Below the pieces are notes generated by a model, which was not told the DNA's origin, searched no databases, and saw nothing but the letters and a program-made list of their open reading frames with translations. From Draconibacterium mangrovi (GTDB lineage Bacteria > Bacteroidota > Bacteroidia > Bacteroidales > Prolixibacteraceae), in contig NZ_JAAAGB010000005.1 of NCBI RefSeq assembly GCF_010586825.1, positions 1-64,000 on the forward strand: a stretch of DNA of 64,000 nt. The letters are read 5' to 3'. Numbering within the stretch: the stretch's first letter is position 1; each line of letters starts with the position of its first letter. Positions 8,159 through 17,248 of this stretch are shown here, in pieces. A program made the position numbers and the translations under genes.

Positions 8159-8899
8159 ATGAATTATTCCGCCTTTCATAAATTAAGTTATGGCTTGTAT
8201 TTAATTGCTACAGAATTGAACGGAGAGAAAGCCGGTTATATTGCAAACACGGCTTTTCAGATTACTGCCGAGCCATCGAAAATTGCCATAAGTTGTAATA
8301 AAAATAACTACTCAGCCCAAAAGATTATTGATAGTAAAAAGTTTTCGATCTCAGTATTGAAGAAAGAGGTTGATACTTCGTTGATCGGTAAGTTTGGCTT
8401 TATGTCGGGAGCCGATATCGACAAGTTTCAGGGCGTAGAAACCATAACGGCAAAAACCGGTGCTCCAATCGTTGTTGATTCGTCGGTGGCGTGGTTTGAT
8501 TGTGAAGTGATTGACTACGCCGATGTGGGTTCACACTATTTAATTACAGCCGAAGTGGTGGATGGTGATAAACTGTCGGATGAAGAACCGCTTACCTATG
8601 CTTATTATCATGCCAAATATAAAATGCGTTCGCCGAAAAATGCGCCAACTTATATTGATAAAGATAAACTGGAAGAAGAGCCGGAACCTGTTGTATACGA
8701 AGAGGTAGAAGAGGAAGAACACAAGCATACGGTGAGTGAAGACGGAATCTATTCGTGCAATATTTGTGGCTATCAGTACGATCCGGAAGAGGGTGATCCG
8801 GCGCTTGGAATACCTCCGGGAACGCCTTTTGAAGATTTGCCTGACGATTGGAAATGTCCGATCTGCAACGCTTCAAAAGACGATTTTACAAAGGTTTAG
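8159..8899 (+). CDS. Flavin reductase-rubredoxin fusion (high-molecular-weight rubredoxin)
   Basis: The N-terminal part (about 1-150) is an FMN-binding flavin reductase-like domain. An acidic linker (about 160-190) leads to a C-terminal rubredoxin domain with the Fe-binding pairs CNICG and CPICN and the rubredoxin core YDPEEGDP. This architecture is known as high-molecular-weight rubredoxin (Hrb) in Moorella, where it passes electrons from NAD(P)H to the flavodiiron protein FprA for reduction of NO or O2. An FprA homologue lies at 57800-59008, so the pair may work together here. The start is the ATG at 8159 (the open frame begins with TTG three codons earlier). Confidence 0.85.
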   Translation: MNYSAFHKLSYGLYLIATELNGEKAGYIANTAFQITAEPSKIAISCNKNNYSAQKIIDSKKFSISVLKKEVDTSLIGKFGFMSGADIDKFQGVETITAKTGAPIVVDSSVAWFDCEVIDYADVGSHYLITAEVVDGDKLSDEEPLTYAYYHAKYKMRSPKNAPTYIDKDKLEEEPEPVVYEEVEEEEHKHTVSEDGIYSCNICGYQYDPEEGDPALGIPPGTPFEDLPDDWKCPICNASKDDFTKV

Positions 8900-8913
8900 A
8901 AAGTTGTTAAAGC

Positions 8914-9150
8914 CTATAAGGTTCGGTGAGTGCCATCGCAAAATGGTGTCTTTTTGGAGTGTTTGCATTGACAAAGCCAAACTTCCTTTTTCTCATCGAT
9001 ATCGAAAGGTAGTGGGGTAAATTCCGTTCCCTGGTGCGATCCGTCGCAAAAGGGTTGGTTTTTACTTCGTCCGCAGGCACACCAATAATAGGTGCCCGGT
9101 TCAAGCGTAAGTGCTTTTGGTGCTTTTTCAGCTATTACAGGTTTCTTCAT
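8914..9150 (-). CDS. Tandem CDGSH iron-sulfur domain protein
   Basis: The 78-residue protein contains two CDGSH-type motifs: [16 protein letters not shown] (about 24-39) and [16 protein letters not shown] (about 60-75). Each carries the three Cys and one His that hold a labile 2Fe-2S cluster, so two clusters per chain are expected. Such proteins act in redox or iron-sulfur handling, although the precise role in bacteria is not settled. The gene is convergent with the rubredoxin fusion gene, 14 bp apart. No signal peptide is present, so the protein is cytoplasmic. Confidence 0.85.
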   Translation of the reverse strand: MKKPVIAEKAPKALTLEPGTYYWCACGRSKNQPFCDGSHQGTEFTPLPFDIDEKKEVWLCQCKHSKKTPFCDGTHRTL

Positions 9151-9265
9151 ACATTAAAATTTTTGTTATACATTGGCACAAGATTAAATTTATTTCGAAA
9201 GTAAACTTCTTCGAACGATTCAAATTGTGCTCATTTTTTGTTTAACGTTCATTAAATATACAAAT

Positions 9266-10378
9266 ATGTTACGTACTATTTTGTTTAACTGCCTGCTAAT
9301 TTTACTTGGTGTAACTGCCGGATTCGCGCAGGAAAAACAGCTTTTTTATGTAGGAACTTTTACTTCTGAAGGTGCGGAAGGAATAAACTACTGCAGTTTA
9401 AATACCAAAACCGGAGACATTGATTTGCTCACCACTTTTAAGGGAATTGATAATCCGTCATTTTTGCGTTTAAGCCCCGAAAAGAAGTTTTTGTATGCCG
9501 TTTCACGTACCACGCCCGAAGTTGAACCATCGGGTGGTTATGTAGTTGCCTACCAACTCGACAAGATGGGAGGATTAAACTTTTTGAATAAGCAGGCCGC
9601 AAATGGAAGTGGTCCTTGCCATATTGATGTTTCGCCCGACAGAAAGTACGTGGCCATTGCAACCTATGGGGGAGGAACTACTTCCATTTATCCGGTAGAT
9701 GAAGATGGTAGCCTGAAGAAAGCTTTGACAGTTGTTAAAAATACAGGCAAGAGTGTACATCCTAATCAGACTCAGCCACATGCTCATTCCATTAAATTTT
9801 CAACAAAAGAGCCAAGCATTTTTAGTGCCGACCTGGGAACCGATCAGTTAAATATCTTTCATTTTGAAGATGGGAATTTGGGGCGTTACGAGCAGGAATT
9901 TGTAAAGCTGCCGGCCGGTTCAGGGCCAAGGCATTTTGTTTTTCACCCCAATGAAAATGTAATTTATGTAATTAATGAGCTTAACTCAAGCATTTCGGCA
10001 ATTCGTAAAACCGGAGAAAAGTGGTCGGTATTTCAAAATATTTCCACCTTGCCAAAAGATTTTGATGGCGTGAGTTATTGCGCAGATATTCATTTCTCGA
10101 AAGACGGGCAGTATTTGTATGGTTCCAACCGGGGGCATAACTCCATAGCTGTTTTTAAAGTTAAGGCCGATCAGGAATTGACATTTTTAGGAACAGTGCC
10201 GGTGGAAGGCGACTGGCCTCGTAACTTTGGAATAACACCCGATGGAAAATGGATGTTGGTTGCCAATCAGCGCAGTCATAATATTACGGTCTTTCAGTTG
10301 GATGAAGAAAGCGGAATGCCACAATTCAGCGGGAAACAAATTAGTTTGCCGGCGCCGGTTTGTATTGAGTTCCTGTAG
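9266..10378 (+). CDS. Secreted lactonase-fold seven-bladed propeller protein
   Basis: A signal peptide (residues 1-21, ending GFAQ) is followed by about 345 residues with repeated propeller blades. Recurrent stretches such as YVGTFTSEGAEGI, SPDRKYVAIATYGGG and GPRHFVFHPN belong to the lactonase family PF10282. Cytoplasmic members hydrolyse 6-phosphogluconolactone (Pgl). The signal peptide here makes that pathway role doubtful, because the protein would be in the periplasm. The longer frame from a codon at 9227 would bury the signal peptide, so the ATG at 9266 is chosen. It is convergent with folE, separated by 3 bp. Confidence 0.8.
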   Translation: MLRTILFNCLLILLGVTAGFAQEKQLFYVGTFTSEGAEGINYCSLNTKTGDIDLLTTFKGIDNPSFLRLSPEKKFLYAVSRTTPEVEPSGGYVVAYQLDKMGGLNFLNKQAANGSGPCHIDVSPDRKYVAIATYGGGTTSIYPVDEDGSLKKALTVVKNTGKSVHPNQTQPHAHSIKFSTKEPSIFSADLGTDQLNIFHFEDGNLGRYEQEFVKLPAGSGPRHFVFHPNENVIYVINELNSSISAIRKTGEKWSVFQNISTLPKDFDGVSYCADIHFSKDGQYLYGSNRGHNSIAVFKVKADQELTFLGTVPVEGDWPRNFGITPDGKWMLVANQRSHNITVFQLDEESGMPQFSGKQISLPAPVCIEFL

Positions 10379-10381
10379 CTT

Positions 10382-11005
10382 TTAGCTCAGTTTGGTACTG
10401 ATTAGTTTGATAAACTCTTCGCGGGTAGCCACTTTTTCAAAAGCACCCGTAAAATCGGAGGTGGTTGTAATGGAGTGTTGTTTTTGCACACCGCGCATTT
10501 GCATACACAGGTGTTGTGCCTCAATAACAACGGCAACACCCAGTGGTTTTAGCGTGTCCTGGATACAATCTTTAATTTGTGTTGTTAACCGTTCCTGCAC
10601 TTGCAAGCGGCGGGCAAACACATCAACAACACGGGCAATTTTACTTAACCCGGTAATGGTTCCGTTGGGAATGTATGCAACATGCGCTTTCCCGATAAAC
10701 GGAAGCATGTGGTGTTCACACATCGAATAAATCTCAATATCTTTTACGATCACCATTTGGCGGTAATCTTCTTTAAACATGGCCGATTGTAGGATTTCTA
10801 CCGGATCAATCTGGTAACCCTGCAACAGAAATTGCATGGCTTTTGCCACTCTGTCGGGTGTTTTGTCAAGTCCCTCGCGCGATGGATCTTCACCAACGAT
10901 CTGCAAAATCTCTTTATAATGCTCCGAAAGTTGTTCGGTTGCTTCCTCGTTGTACAGGTCAGTTCGCTGGTATCCGTTTGAGTTGTTATTCTTTAATGAA
11001 CACAT
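10382..11005 (-). CDS. folE: GTP cyclohydrolase I
   Basis: The enzyme converts GTP to 7,8-dihydroneopterin triphosphate, the first step of folate (and queuosine-type pterin) synthesis. The 207-residue sequence has the zinc and active-site motif CEHHMLPF (about 96-103), the QERLT motif and the second zinc Cys in [11 protein letters not shown], so it is a canonical zinc-dependent FolE. It is not clustered with other folate genes here and probably has its own promoter upstream of 11005. Confidence 0.95.
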   Translation of the reverse strand: MCSLKNNNSNGYQRTDLYNEEATEQLSEHYKEILQIVGEDPSREGLDKTPDRVAKAMQFLLQGYQIDPVEILQSAMFKEDYRQMVIVKDIEIYSMCEHHMLPFIGKAHVAYIPNGTITGLSKIARVVDVFARRLQVQERLTTQIKDCIQDTLKPLGVAVVIEAQHLCMQMRGVQKQHSITTTSDFTGAFEKVATREEFIKLISTKLS

Positions 11006-11191
11006 TGTTGTTAGAATTTTAATCCATACAAAGATTAACTTTTTTTTATAAAATCAGTATGAATGAGTATATGGATTTGATAAGGAGTGAGACGATGACT
11101 TGTGTAAAAAGCAAGGATGGAATACAGATTTGGTGTAATAATGGACATTGTTCCGAAGCGTATCGGAAACAGAAAATACAAAATTTAACTT

Positions 11192-11878
11192 ATGGAAATT
11201 TTGATTGTAGCAGCCACTACAATGGAGATAAAATTGATTGTTGATGAGCTGGAGAAAGTAGAGGAGGAAAGTCATTTTGTAAAAACTTACCGATTTGGAG
11301 ACTTCAATATTGATATTTTGGTATCAGGTATTGGAAGCTCGTTTGTAACTTTTCACTTAACAAACGCACTTCGCGAAAAAAAATACGATGCTGTTATTAA
11401 TATTGGTTTGGCCGGAAGTTTAACCCAGGAGCTAAAAATAGGTGAGGTAGTGAACGTGGTTAGCGAAGAATTTGCAGATTTGGGTATCGAGAAACAGCAT
11501 GAGTTTCTTACACTTTTTGAGTCGGGGTATATTGGTATGAACGATTTTCCGTTTGAAAATGGTTTGTTGAAAGCAAGTAATTCAAACGGTTGGATAAAAC
11601 TGAAAAAAGTAAAAGGAATAACCACCAACAAAAGTTACGGGCGCGATAGCAGTATTGCCGAAATGCGGGAAAAATTTACTGCACATGTTGAATCGATGGA
11701 AGGCGCTGCCGTTTTTTATGTTTGCAACTGGATGGGCGTACAATGTTACGAAATACGATCGATATCGAATTATGTTGAACCCCGCGACTCTGCAAAATGG
11801 AATATTCCTTTGGCACTTGTCCGCCTGAAAGAAGCATTGTCGGTTATATTAAAACAAGTTCCTGCTCCTGTGGGTTAA
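11192..11878 (+). CDS. mqnB: Futalosine hydrolase
   Basis: This 228-residue nucleoside phosphorylase-fold protein has the features of MqnB: SGIGSS (about 51-56), INIGLAGS (about 76-83), and the ribose-binding ESMEGAA motif (about 168-174) followed by the SNYVEPRD region. MqnB splits futalosine into dehypoxanthinyl futalosine and hypoxanthine in the alternative menaquinone pathway. No other mqn gene is in the window. A menE-like gene at the right edge belongs to the classical pathway instead (see findings). MTA/SAH nucleosidase is the main alternative assignment. Confidence 0.75.
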   Translation: MEILIVAATTMEIKLIVDELEKVEEESHFVKTYRFGDFNIDILVSGIGSSFVTFHLTNALREKKYDAVINIGLAGSLTQELKIGEVVNVVSEEFADLGIEKQHEFLTLFESGYIGMNDFPFENGLLKASNSNGWIKLKKVKGITTNKSYGRDSSIAEMREKFTAHVESMEGAAVFYVCNWMGVQCYEIRSISNYVEPRDSAKWNIPLALVRLKEALSVILKQVPAPVG

Positions 11879-12123
11879 AATCGAAATATACTTTATTTCG
11901 TATAGATGATCGAATCCTAAACTATTGATAGTGTTAAATTGTAGTAGCAAAAACAAGCTGTTTTGCATTTGGGCGTGCGTTTAGGCATAATTTTTTGGCA
12001 AATACGAAAAGTTAAATTTATTTTGCAACGAGTACAATAAAAAGCAAAGTGGCTTGTTCTTTAGTAGAAAGCCACATTTTTCAGAAAACAGCGTTTTTGC
12101 GTACCACACGAAACCGCTTAAAA

Positions 12124-13089
12124 ATGATAGTTGTAACAGGAGCAGCCGGGTTTATCGGAAGTTATTTAGTAGGGAAACTCAACAAAGCAGGATACAAAGA
12201 TCTGATACTGGTTGATAAGTTCGATGACCCATGGAAAGATTTAAATCTTCTGAAAAAAAATTACCGCGAGTACATTGACCGGGATGAGTTTTTTCATTGG
12301 TTAATTAAAAATGCTCAGGATGTGGATTTTATTTTTCACTTGGGTGCACGTACCGATACGGTGGGGCAGGAGCCCGAACTTTATCAGCAACTGAACCTAA
12401 TTTATTCGCAACGCCTCTGGAACATTTGTTCCGAAATTCAGGTACCACTTCTTTACGCGTCGTCAGCGGCCACATATGGCAATGGCGAAGAGGGTTTTTC
12501 TGATGAACATCAAAAAATTCAGGATTTAAGACCGCTTAATTTGTATGGTTGGTCTAAACACGATTTTGATGTTTGGGCACTGAAGCAATTCCGCACACCG
12601 CCGTTTTGGGCAGGAATGAAATTTTTTAATGTATACGGACCCAACGAATACCATAAAGGTCGAATGGCTTCGGTGGTTTTACATGCTTATAAAACCATAA
12701 AAGAAACAGGGCACATGCAGCTGTTTCGTTCGCACCATAAAGCCTTTAAAGATGGCGAACAAAGCCGCGATTTTATTTACGTGGAAGACATTGCCGATGT
12801 GATGATGTACTTTTTGGAGAATCAGGAAAATACGGGCATATATAATGTAGGCACCGGAAAAGCCCGTTCGTTTCTAGACCTTACAAAAGCTGTTTTCAGC
12901 AGTATGAATGTAAATCCGGATATCTCATTTATTGATACGCCCGTTGATTTGCGCGGAAGATACCAGTATTTCACCGAGGCTGAAATGAAGAAATTGCGCG
13001 ATGCAGGTTACAAAAAGCCTTTTGTTGAATTGGAGGAAGGCGTTAACGAGTACGTAAATAAATACCTGATGGCGGAAGCCTGTTTTTAG
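12124..13089 (+). CDS. ADP-glycero-manno-heptose 6-epimerase-like SDR protein
   Basis: This 321-residue short-chain dehydrogenase-fold protein has the NAD(P) fingerprint TGAAGFIGS near its N-terminus and the catalytic YGWSK (Tyr-x-x-x-Lys) motif. The early VDKFDDPWKDLNL and the overall length are typical of HldD/RfaD, which epimerises ADP-D-glycero-D-manno-heptose to the L form for LPS inner core. The substrate is inferred from similarity. The frame runs upstream to 12049, but the ATG at 12124 directly before the Rossmann strand is chosen. It is followed after 55 bp by the YhhN-family gene. Confidence 0.8.
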   Translation: MIVVTGAAGFIGSYLVGKLNKAGYKDLILVDKFDDPWKDLNLLKKNYREYIDRDEFFHWLIKNAQDVDFIFHLGARTDTVGQEPELYQQLNLIYSQRLWNICSEIQVPLLYASSAATYGNGEEGFSDEHQKIQDLRPLNLYGWSKHDFDVWALKQFRTPPFWAGMKFFNVYGPNEYHKGRMASVVLHAYKTIKETGHMQLFRSHHKAFKDGEQSRDFIYVEDIADVMMYFLENQENTGIYNVGTGKARSFLDLTKAVFSSMNVNPDISFIDTPVDLRGRYQYFTEAEMKKLRDAGYKKPFVELEEGVNEYVNKYLMAEACF

Positions 13090-13144
13090 GTTCCGGTTTC
13101 GTTTTTTACCCGAATAATTTTAATTTTACCTCAAACAGCGATTG

Positions 13145-13822
13145 ATGAAAAAGATTTTTCTTCACCTTCTTTTTGGGGCAATTGTAGCGTCTGACCTTAT
13201 CGGTGAGTATTTGCAGAATCCCCAAATAGATCATATTGCAAAGCCTTTACTTTTAATATGGATTGCCGGTTATTTCTTTTTGCACTCAAAGAATATCGAT
13301 AAAAAGGTGTTGCAGTTTGCCGGTGCAGGTTTTCTCTTCTCTTGGCTGGGCGACTTGTCTATGATGTTTTCAGCCGATTTTACCTGGTTTGTATTGGGTA
13401 TAGTTTCGTTTCTGGTGGCACAGGTGTTCTATATTTTCCTGTTTTTGCGCACCATCAATCTTTCAGGGAAAACATCGTTTCTGAAAAAGAAACCCATGTG
13501 GCTGATCCCTTATCTGGCATTTGGTTTAATTGTGTATATCGTGCTTTTTCCACAACTGGATTTAGTACTGCGTTTTGCCATTTTTGTATACATGGTTGCC
13601 ATTTTAACCATGTCGGCAATGGCACTAAACCGTTTTGGTAATGGTCACCCCATAAGTTTTAGCCTGGTATTTGCTGGTTCGTTATTTTTTGTTCTGTCCG
13701 ATTCGCTGATCGCTGTCAATCGTTTTCTTGTCGCAATTCCTTACGAAGGTTTATTTATAATGACAACTTACATTGCTGCCCAATATTTAATAATGTTGGG
13801 GCTATTAAAACAATACGAATAA
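13145..13822 (+). CDS. YhhN/TMEM86-family membrane protein
   Basis: The 225-residue product has about eight hydrophobic segments over its whole length. Two conserved family motifs can be seen: SWLGDLSMM in the first half and FVLSDSLIAVNRF in the second, each with the buried Asp typical of the YhhN/TMEM86 family. Animal TMEM86 members are lysoplasmalogenases. The bacterial function is less clear but is likely lipid related. A terminator follows immediately, so it is the last gene of its unit. Confidence 0.75.
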   Translation: MKKIFLHLLFGAIVASDLIGEYLQNPQIDHIAKPLLLIWIAGYFFLHSKNIDKKVLQFAGAGFLFSWLGDLSMMFSADFTWFVLGIVSFLVAQVFYIFLFLRTINLSGKTSFLKKKPMWLIPYLAFGLIVYIVLFPQLDLVLRFAIFVYMVAILTMSAMALNRFGNGHPISFSLVFAGSLFFVLSDSLIAVNRFLVAIPYEGLFIMTTYIAAQYLIMLGLLKQYE

Positions 13823-13827
13823 AAAAA

Positions 13828-13850
13828 TCCCGACTTGTCAGCCGGGATTA
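13828..13850 (+). terminator. Terminator after the YhhN-family gene
   Basis: The hairpin has arms AATCCCG and CGGGATT around about 10 nt and is preceded by an A run. The T run after the stem is weak, so efficiency is uncertain. Confidence 0.6.
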
Positions 13851-13903
13851 ATGTTTCTTATGAAACTCATAGAGTAGGTGTGTTATTATACCCATCCTCT
13901 TAT

Positions 13904-14018
13904 CCTTCCCTGCCAGCAAGGAAGGACGATCGGTTGATGGTTTAAAACAAATTCGATGCAATTATTTTAATTGGTCATTTCTTATGAAGGTTAATCGTCT
14001 TTCCCTTCCAGGAAGGGA
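13904..14018. repeat. Small intergenic palindromes (CCTTCC...GGAAGG)
   Basis: Two separate palindromes, CCTTCC CTGCCAGCAA GGAAGG near 13904-13924 and TCCCTTCC A GGAAGGGA at 14002-14018, sit in the gap between the YhhN-family gene and the convergent anti-sigma-like gene. They resemble REP-type elements. A different GC-rich pair occurs at 59853-59903. Confidence 0.5.
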
Positions 14019-14086
14019 GAGACAGGAGAGAGGGTAGTGATTTGTGTTCCTCATTTTGATTTTAATTCAAAATGAGGAGTTTATGA

Positions 14087-14494
14087 TTACGCAAATACTT
14101 TACTGTTCGAGCTAATAATTTTGTCGATGAAGATAAGTACTGAAACGCCGATAGTAATTCCGGCAATGCTTAATGGCATTGTTCCCAATTTGCTGAAGAA
14201 CGACTCGTAGCCTTCCGATAATCCTTGTCCGGCTTCGGGTAGTAATTGTCCGATTTGGCTGTCGGCCTGCATTCCGGTGTTGCTTACAACGAAAATGGCT
14301 GCCAGTAACACCACAAAAAGTATCGAAATAATCCAAAACCCTTTTCCAAGGATCTTTTCCGATTTAATTTGTTCCAATGCACTATCCTCCGCAAAAATCT
14401 TATTCATCACCTGCACCGTAAAACCAGAACCTGGTTTTTCCAGTTCCATGTTTTGCAGGAATGCTTTTAATTTTATGTCTTCCAATTCGTTCAT
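14087..14494 (-). CDS. Small membrane protein, possible anti-sigma partner
   Basis: The 135-residue protein has a charged N-terminal third (about 1-45) and two membrane segments (about 50-70 and 105-128). Its start overlaps the stop of the ECF sigma factor gene by 4 bp, so the two are translationally coupled. This arrangement is typical of an anti-sigma factor, but no zinc-binding HxxxCxxC motif is visible, so the regulatory role rests on context. It lies at the 3' end of the unit. Confidence 0.6.
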   Translation of the reverse strand: MNELEDIKLKAFLQNMELEKPGSGFTVQVMNKIFAEDSALEQIKSEKILGKGFWIISILFVVLLAAIFVVSNTGMQADSQIGQLLPEAGQGLSEGYESFFSKLGTMPLSIAGITIGVSVLIFIDKIISSNSKVFA

Positions 14495-15057
14495 AATATA
14501 GTGTATAATTCGTCCTTCATTAATTCATTCAAAATAGTATAGAGCTTTTTACGAGCTCTGTAAAGCTTCACTTTTGTATTGCTTTCCGAGAGTTTTGTTA
14601 CTTTGCTGATCTCCTCGATCGATTGTTCCTCGAAATAATACAAAAGTATCAGTGTGTATTCATCTTCCGGAAGTTTGTCCATGGCGGCCTTTATGGCTTG
14701 TGCCCTGTTTTCTTCCGGTATTCCATCCAGGTTCATTTCTTCAGCTTCGTCGGCAATCTGCACATCGTCGGTTGATGCAAAATGCATTTTTCGTTTCCTA
14801 ACCTCCGAAATACAATTGTTATACGTAATTCGGTACAGCCAGGTCGAAAATTTTGCAGTGCCTTTAAAAGTGTGCAACGATTTGTAAGCTTTTATAAAAC
14901 TCTCCTGTGCCATTTCTTCGGCGTCTTCACGATTTTTAAGAACTTTCATTGCAATGGAAAAAACAATATCCTGGTATCGCTCAACGATATACGAAAAGTA
15001 ATTGGTCTGTCCGGCCTTTACTTTCTCGATGTAATAGATATCATCTTTTTGCTCCAT
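14491..15057 (-). CDS. ECF-family RNA polymerase sigma factor
   Basis: The 188-residue protein has sigma region 2 (about 20-95; VFSIAMKVLKNREDAEEMAQ then TAKFSTWLYRITYN) and sigma region 4 with a helix-turn-helix (about 120-180; SIEEISKVTKLSESNTK). It should direct RNA polymerase to a set of stress or envelope genes. It is cotranscribed with and overlaps the small membrane protein downstream. Its own target sequence cannot be derived from the window. Confidence 0.9.
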   Translation of the reverse strand: MEQKDDIYYIEKVKAGQTNYFSYIVERYQDIVFSIAMKVLKNREDAEEMAQESFIKAYKSLHTFKGTAKFSTWLYRITYNNCISEVRKRKMHFASTDDVQIADEAEEMNLDGIPEENRAQAIKAAMDKLPEDEYTLILLYYFEEQSIEEISKVTKLSESNTKVKLYRARKKLYTILNELMKDELYTIL

Positions 15058-15110
15058 CTGTCCTTTTGACGTAAGAATGTTTCTCTGGTTACAAGTTACT
15101 AAGAAAATAT

Positions 15111-15482
15111 TTCACGCAGATAACGCTGATTACACAGATAAATAAAAAGCACTAAGACAGGTAGAGGAGATTTCATTTTTAAACTTTGTACTAATAGTTA
15201 TTACCATAATAGGCACAATAGAAATCACCAGGATATATTTAATAACTACAAAGACTAAAGGAATATGAAGTGGTTATTGTATTCTTTAACCCTTCATCCA
15301 TCAGCCGACGGAAACCTACCTGAAAGGGAGCGAGCAATGAAGTTTCTTTTTTACAAGAATGAAATGTCTACAACCAAAGGGATAGCTAACTAGTTAATCA
15401 AAATCTTTATTTAAACTAATGACTTCTACAGTGCCTTTATATGGTATAATAATCTGCGTTTATCTGCGAAATCTGCGTGAAA
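15111..15482. repeat. Intergenic element bounded by imperfect inverted repeats
   Basis: The left end TTCACGCAGATAACGCTGAT (15111-15130) continues into TACACAGATAAA. The right end (15451-15482) reads AATCTGCGTTTATCTGCGAA and then ATCTGCGTGAA, so the outermost 15 bp are complementary and the rest partly so. The 310 bp between them hold no gene. The layout suggests a small non-autonomous (MITE-like) element or a processed repeat. No target-site duplication was recognised with confidence. Confidence 0.5.
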
Positions 15483-15586
15483 CGATTCATTAACAAGAAA
15501 AAAAATCTGAAAAGTTGTAACCGCCAAAACAAAGTGGCGTCAAAAGAGCGAAAACAGAATAAAAAAACAATTTAAAATTTAATATC

Positions 15587-15916
15587 ATGGAAGGAATTTT
15601 CGTACCAATCGGTTTTTTTCTGGCAATCTTCGCCATCTTGTATGTATACTGGACAACACGTACAAAAGAGCGCCTGGCGCTGGTAGAAAAAGGGCTCGAT
15701 GCCGGAATCTTTAAAGGTGAATGCTCGCAGCTTTCGCTGGTTAAATGGGGAATCTTTTTAATTGCAGTAGGATTGGGAGTGGTTGTTGGCTATTCACTGT
15801 CGAACGTAATGGATGAAGTTGTTGCCTTCTTTACCGCAATCCTGGTTCTTGGAGGAGTTGGCTTAATTGTAGCTTACTTTATCACTTCGAAACTGTTGAA
15901 GAAGAAAGAGGAATAG
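15587..15916 (+). CDS. DUF6249-type small membrane protein
   Basis: The 109-residue product has a short N-terminal membrane segment (about 3-23), a charged loop with TRTKERLALVEKGLDAG, and two more membrane segments (about 48-68 and 75-100) before a lysine-rich tail. This fits the DUF6249 family, common in Bacteroidota and often found near ECF sigma factor genes. The divergent sigma gene upstream fits that pattern. The function is unknown. Confidence 0.7.
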   Translation: MEGIFVPIGFFLAIFAILYVYWTTRTKERLALVEKGLDAGIFKGECSQLSLVKWGIFLIAVGLGVVVGYSLSNVMDEVVAFFTAILVLGGVGLIVAYFITSKLLKKKEE

Positions 15917-15935
15917 TTAGCAGAGGCGTTACAAT

Positions 15936-15971
15936 AAAAAAGCGGATGAGTTAATTAACTCATCCGCTTTT
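15936..15971. terminator. Bidirectional terminator
   Basis: The stem AAAAAGCGGATGAGTTAA and its exact complement TTAACTCATCCGCTTTTT form a perfect palindrome with flanking A and T runs. It separates the DUF6249 gene from the convergent M64 peptidase gene and can serve both. Confidence 0.9.
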
Positions 15972-15973
15972 TG

Positions 15974-17248
15974 TTATTCCGAATAAAAGCGAATAACTTT
16001 TCGAATGGCTTCCTGGCACACCGGGCAAAAACCTTCGGCTTCATTGGTGTTCATTCGGCAGTCGATATGCGGGCTGTAAATTCCTTCGGCCATGTAGCCG
16101 CCACCTTCGTATACACCAACGGTATTTCGGTATTTATCTTTTCGTGGTGTTGGAACCGGCGTGTCCGCGTCGATCATATTTTTCCATTTCTTATCGAAAT
16201 CAACCAAAGTGGTAATGTTGGGTTCCCAGGGTTCAATTTCAAGGTTGTAAAAATCTTCGTAAGCAACCGACGAATTGTAATATTCGTCGCCGAGTCCGCC
16301 AAATCCATGGCCAAATTCGTGAACGATAATTTTTGGTGTCAGTTCATTATCCGCTGTGCAAACGGTTACAAAATTGTAGAAACCGCCGCCGCCGTAGCGT
16401 TCGGTATTTACCAGTACATAAATCTGATCGTAAGGAACACTGGCCGCAGCATCGTAAACCGTTTTCATATCGGCAGTGGTGAGGTAGCGCGGCAAATCAA
16501 AGGTGTAGTAGCTGGTATTAAAATAGGTGTTCTTGTAAATGTATTCACCCGGAACATCGGTTCCCGAATCTTCCGAGGCGGCAAAAACAGCATGCACGTT
16601 AAAGTTTGCTTTTTCGGATTTAAAAGGCTCAGTGTCGAACAGATAGCCTGATACTTTTGCTGCATCAGCATAAAAAGCTTCCATTTCGGCAGCGGTGTAT
16701 CCTTCAGCCAAAATGGCGATATCTACCTTTTTTGCCGGATCGCCGTTGTTAATAATTTCCTTTGTTTTAAAGCCGGGTGTTTCTTCCTTCAAAATAAAAT
16801 AATCCTTCGGGTCGATATCGGTGGTATAAATTGTTTTAAATGTTCCGTCCCACTGGCGGGCATCAATTTCAAGGCGCACATCGTTTTTCGGAAACGGAAA
16901 AAGTGCTGCCTGGTAAAACGTTTTATTGCTGGTTTTGGCGTCGGCAGTGGTTTGCCACTCCTGGAAAAGCGTGCTAAAACCTTTGCTGTAAATTAGCTCG
17001 TCGCTTTTCACATCGAAAACGCGGTAACGGTAACTTCCGTAATTAAACACGTCGATGAGGTTTGTTTTCGAACCACCCCAAAACGGCTCCTGTTTCATTT
17101 GCTGCGGATAAACCACAACTTCTTTACTGTTTCCGCCCAGCAGAAAATCGAAGCGAAAAGTTTTGTCTTTAAAATACGTATTGAATTTGGGCTGTGCGAA
17201 CGATAAAAAGGGGATTATTACCAGAATAAAAGAAAACTTCAACTTCAT
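15974..17248 (-). CDS. Secreted M64-family metallopeptidase
   Basis: The 424-residue protein starts with a signal peptide (about 1-18, ending LSFAQ). The zinc motif HEFGHGFGGLGDEYY has the HExxHxxGxxD/E form of M64 (IgA peptidase-like) enzymes. A beta-rich N-terminal domain precedes it and several Cys near the C-terminus (CRMN...CPVCQ) resemble other family members. It should act in the periplasm or outside the cell on unknown proteins. The open frame begins at 17362, but only the ATG at 17248 gives a proper signal peptide. Confidence 0.88.
   Translation of the reverse strand: MKLKFSFILVIIPFLSFAQPKFNTYFKDKTFRFDFLLGGNSKEVVVYPQQMKQEPFWGGSKTNLIDVFNYGSYRYRVFDVKSDELIYSKGFSTLFQEWQTTADAKTSNKTFYQAALFPFPKNDVRLEIDARQWDGTFKTIYTTDIDPKDYFILKEETPGFKTKEIINNGDPAKKVDIAILAEGYTAAEMEAFYADAAKVSGYLFDTEPFKSEKANFNVHAVFAASEDSGTDVPGEYIYKNTYFNTSYYTFDLPRYLTTADMKTVYDAAASVPYDQIYVLVNTERYGGGGFYNFVTVCTADNELTPKIIVHEFGHGFGGLGDEYYNSSVAYEDFYNLEIEPWEPNITTLVDFDKKWKNMIDADTPVPTPRKDKYRNTVGVYEGGGYMAEGIYSPHIDCRMNTNEAEGFCPVCQEAIRKVIRFYSE

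Noticed and set aside
11059-11244. 61-residue frame before mqnB
   Set aside because: It overlaps the mqnB start and has no recognisable product; the region is more likely the control region shared with folE.
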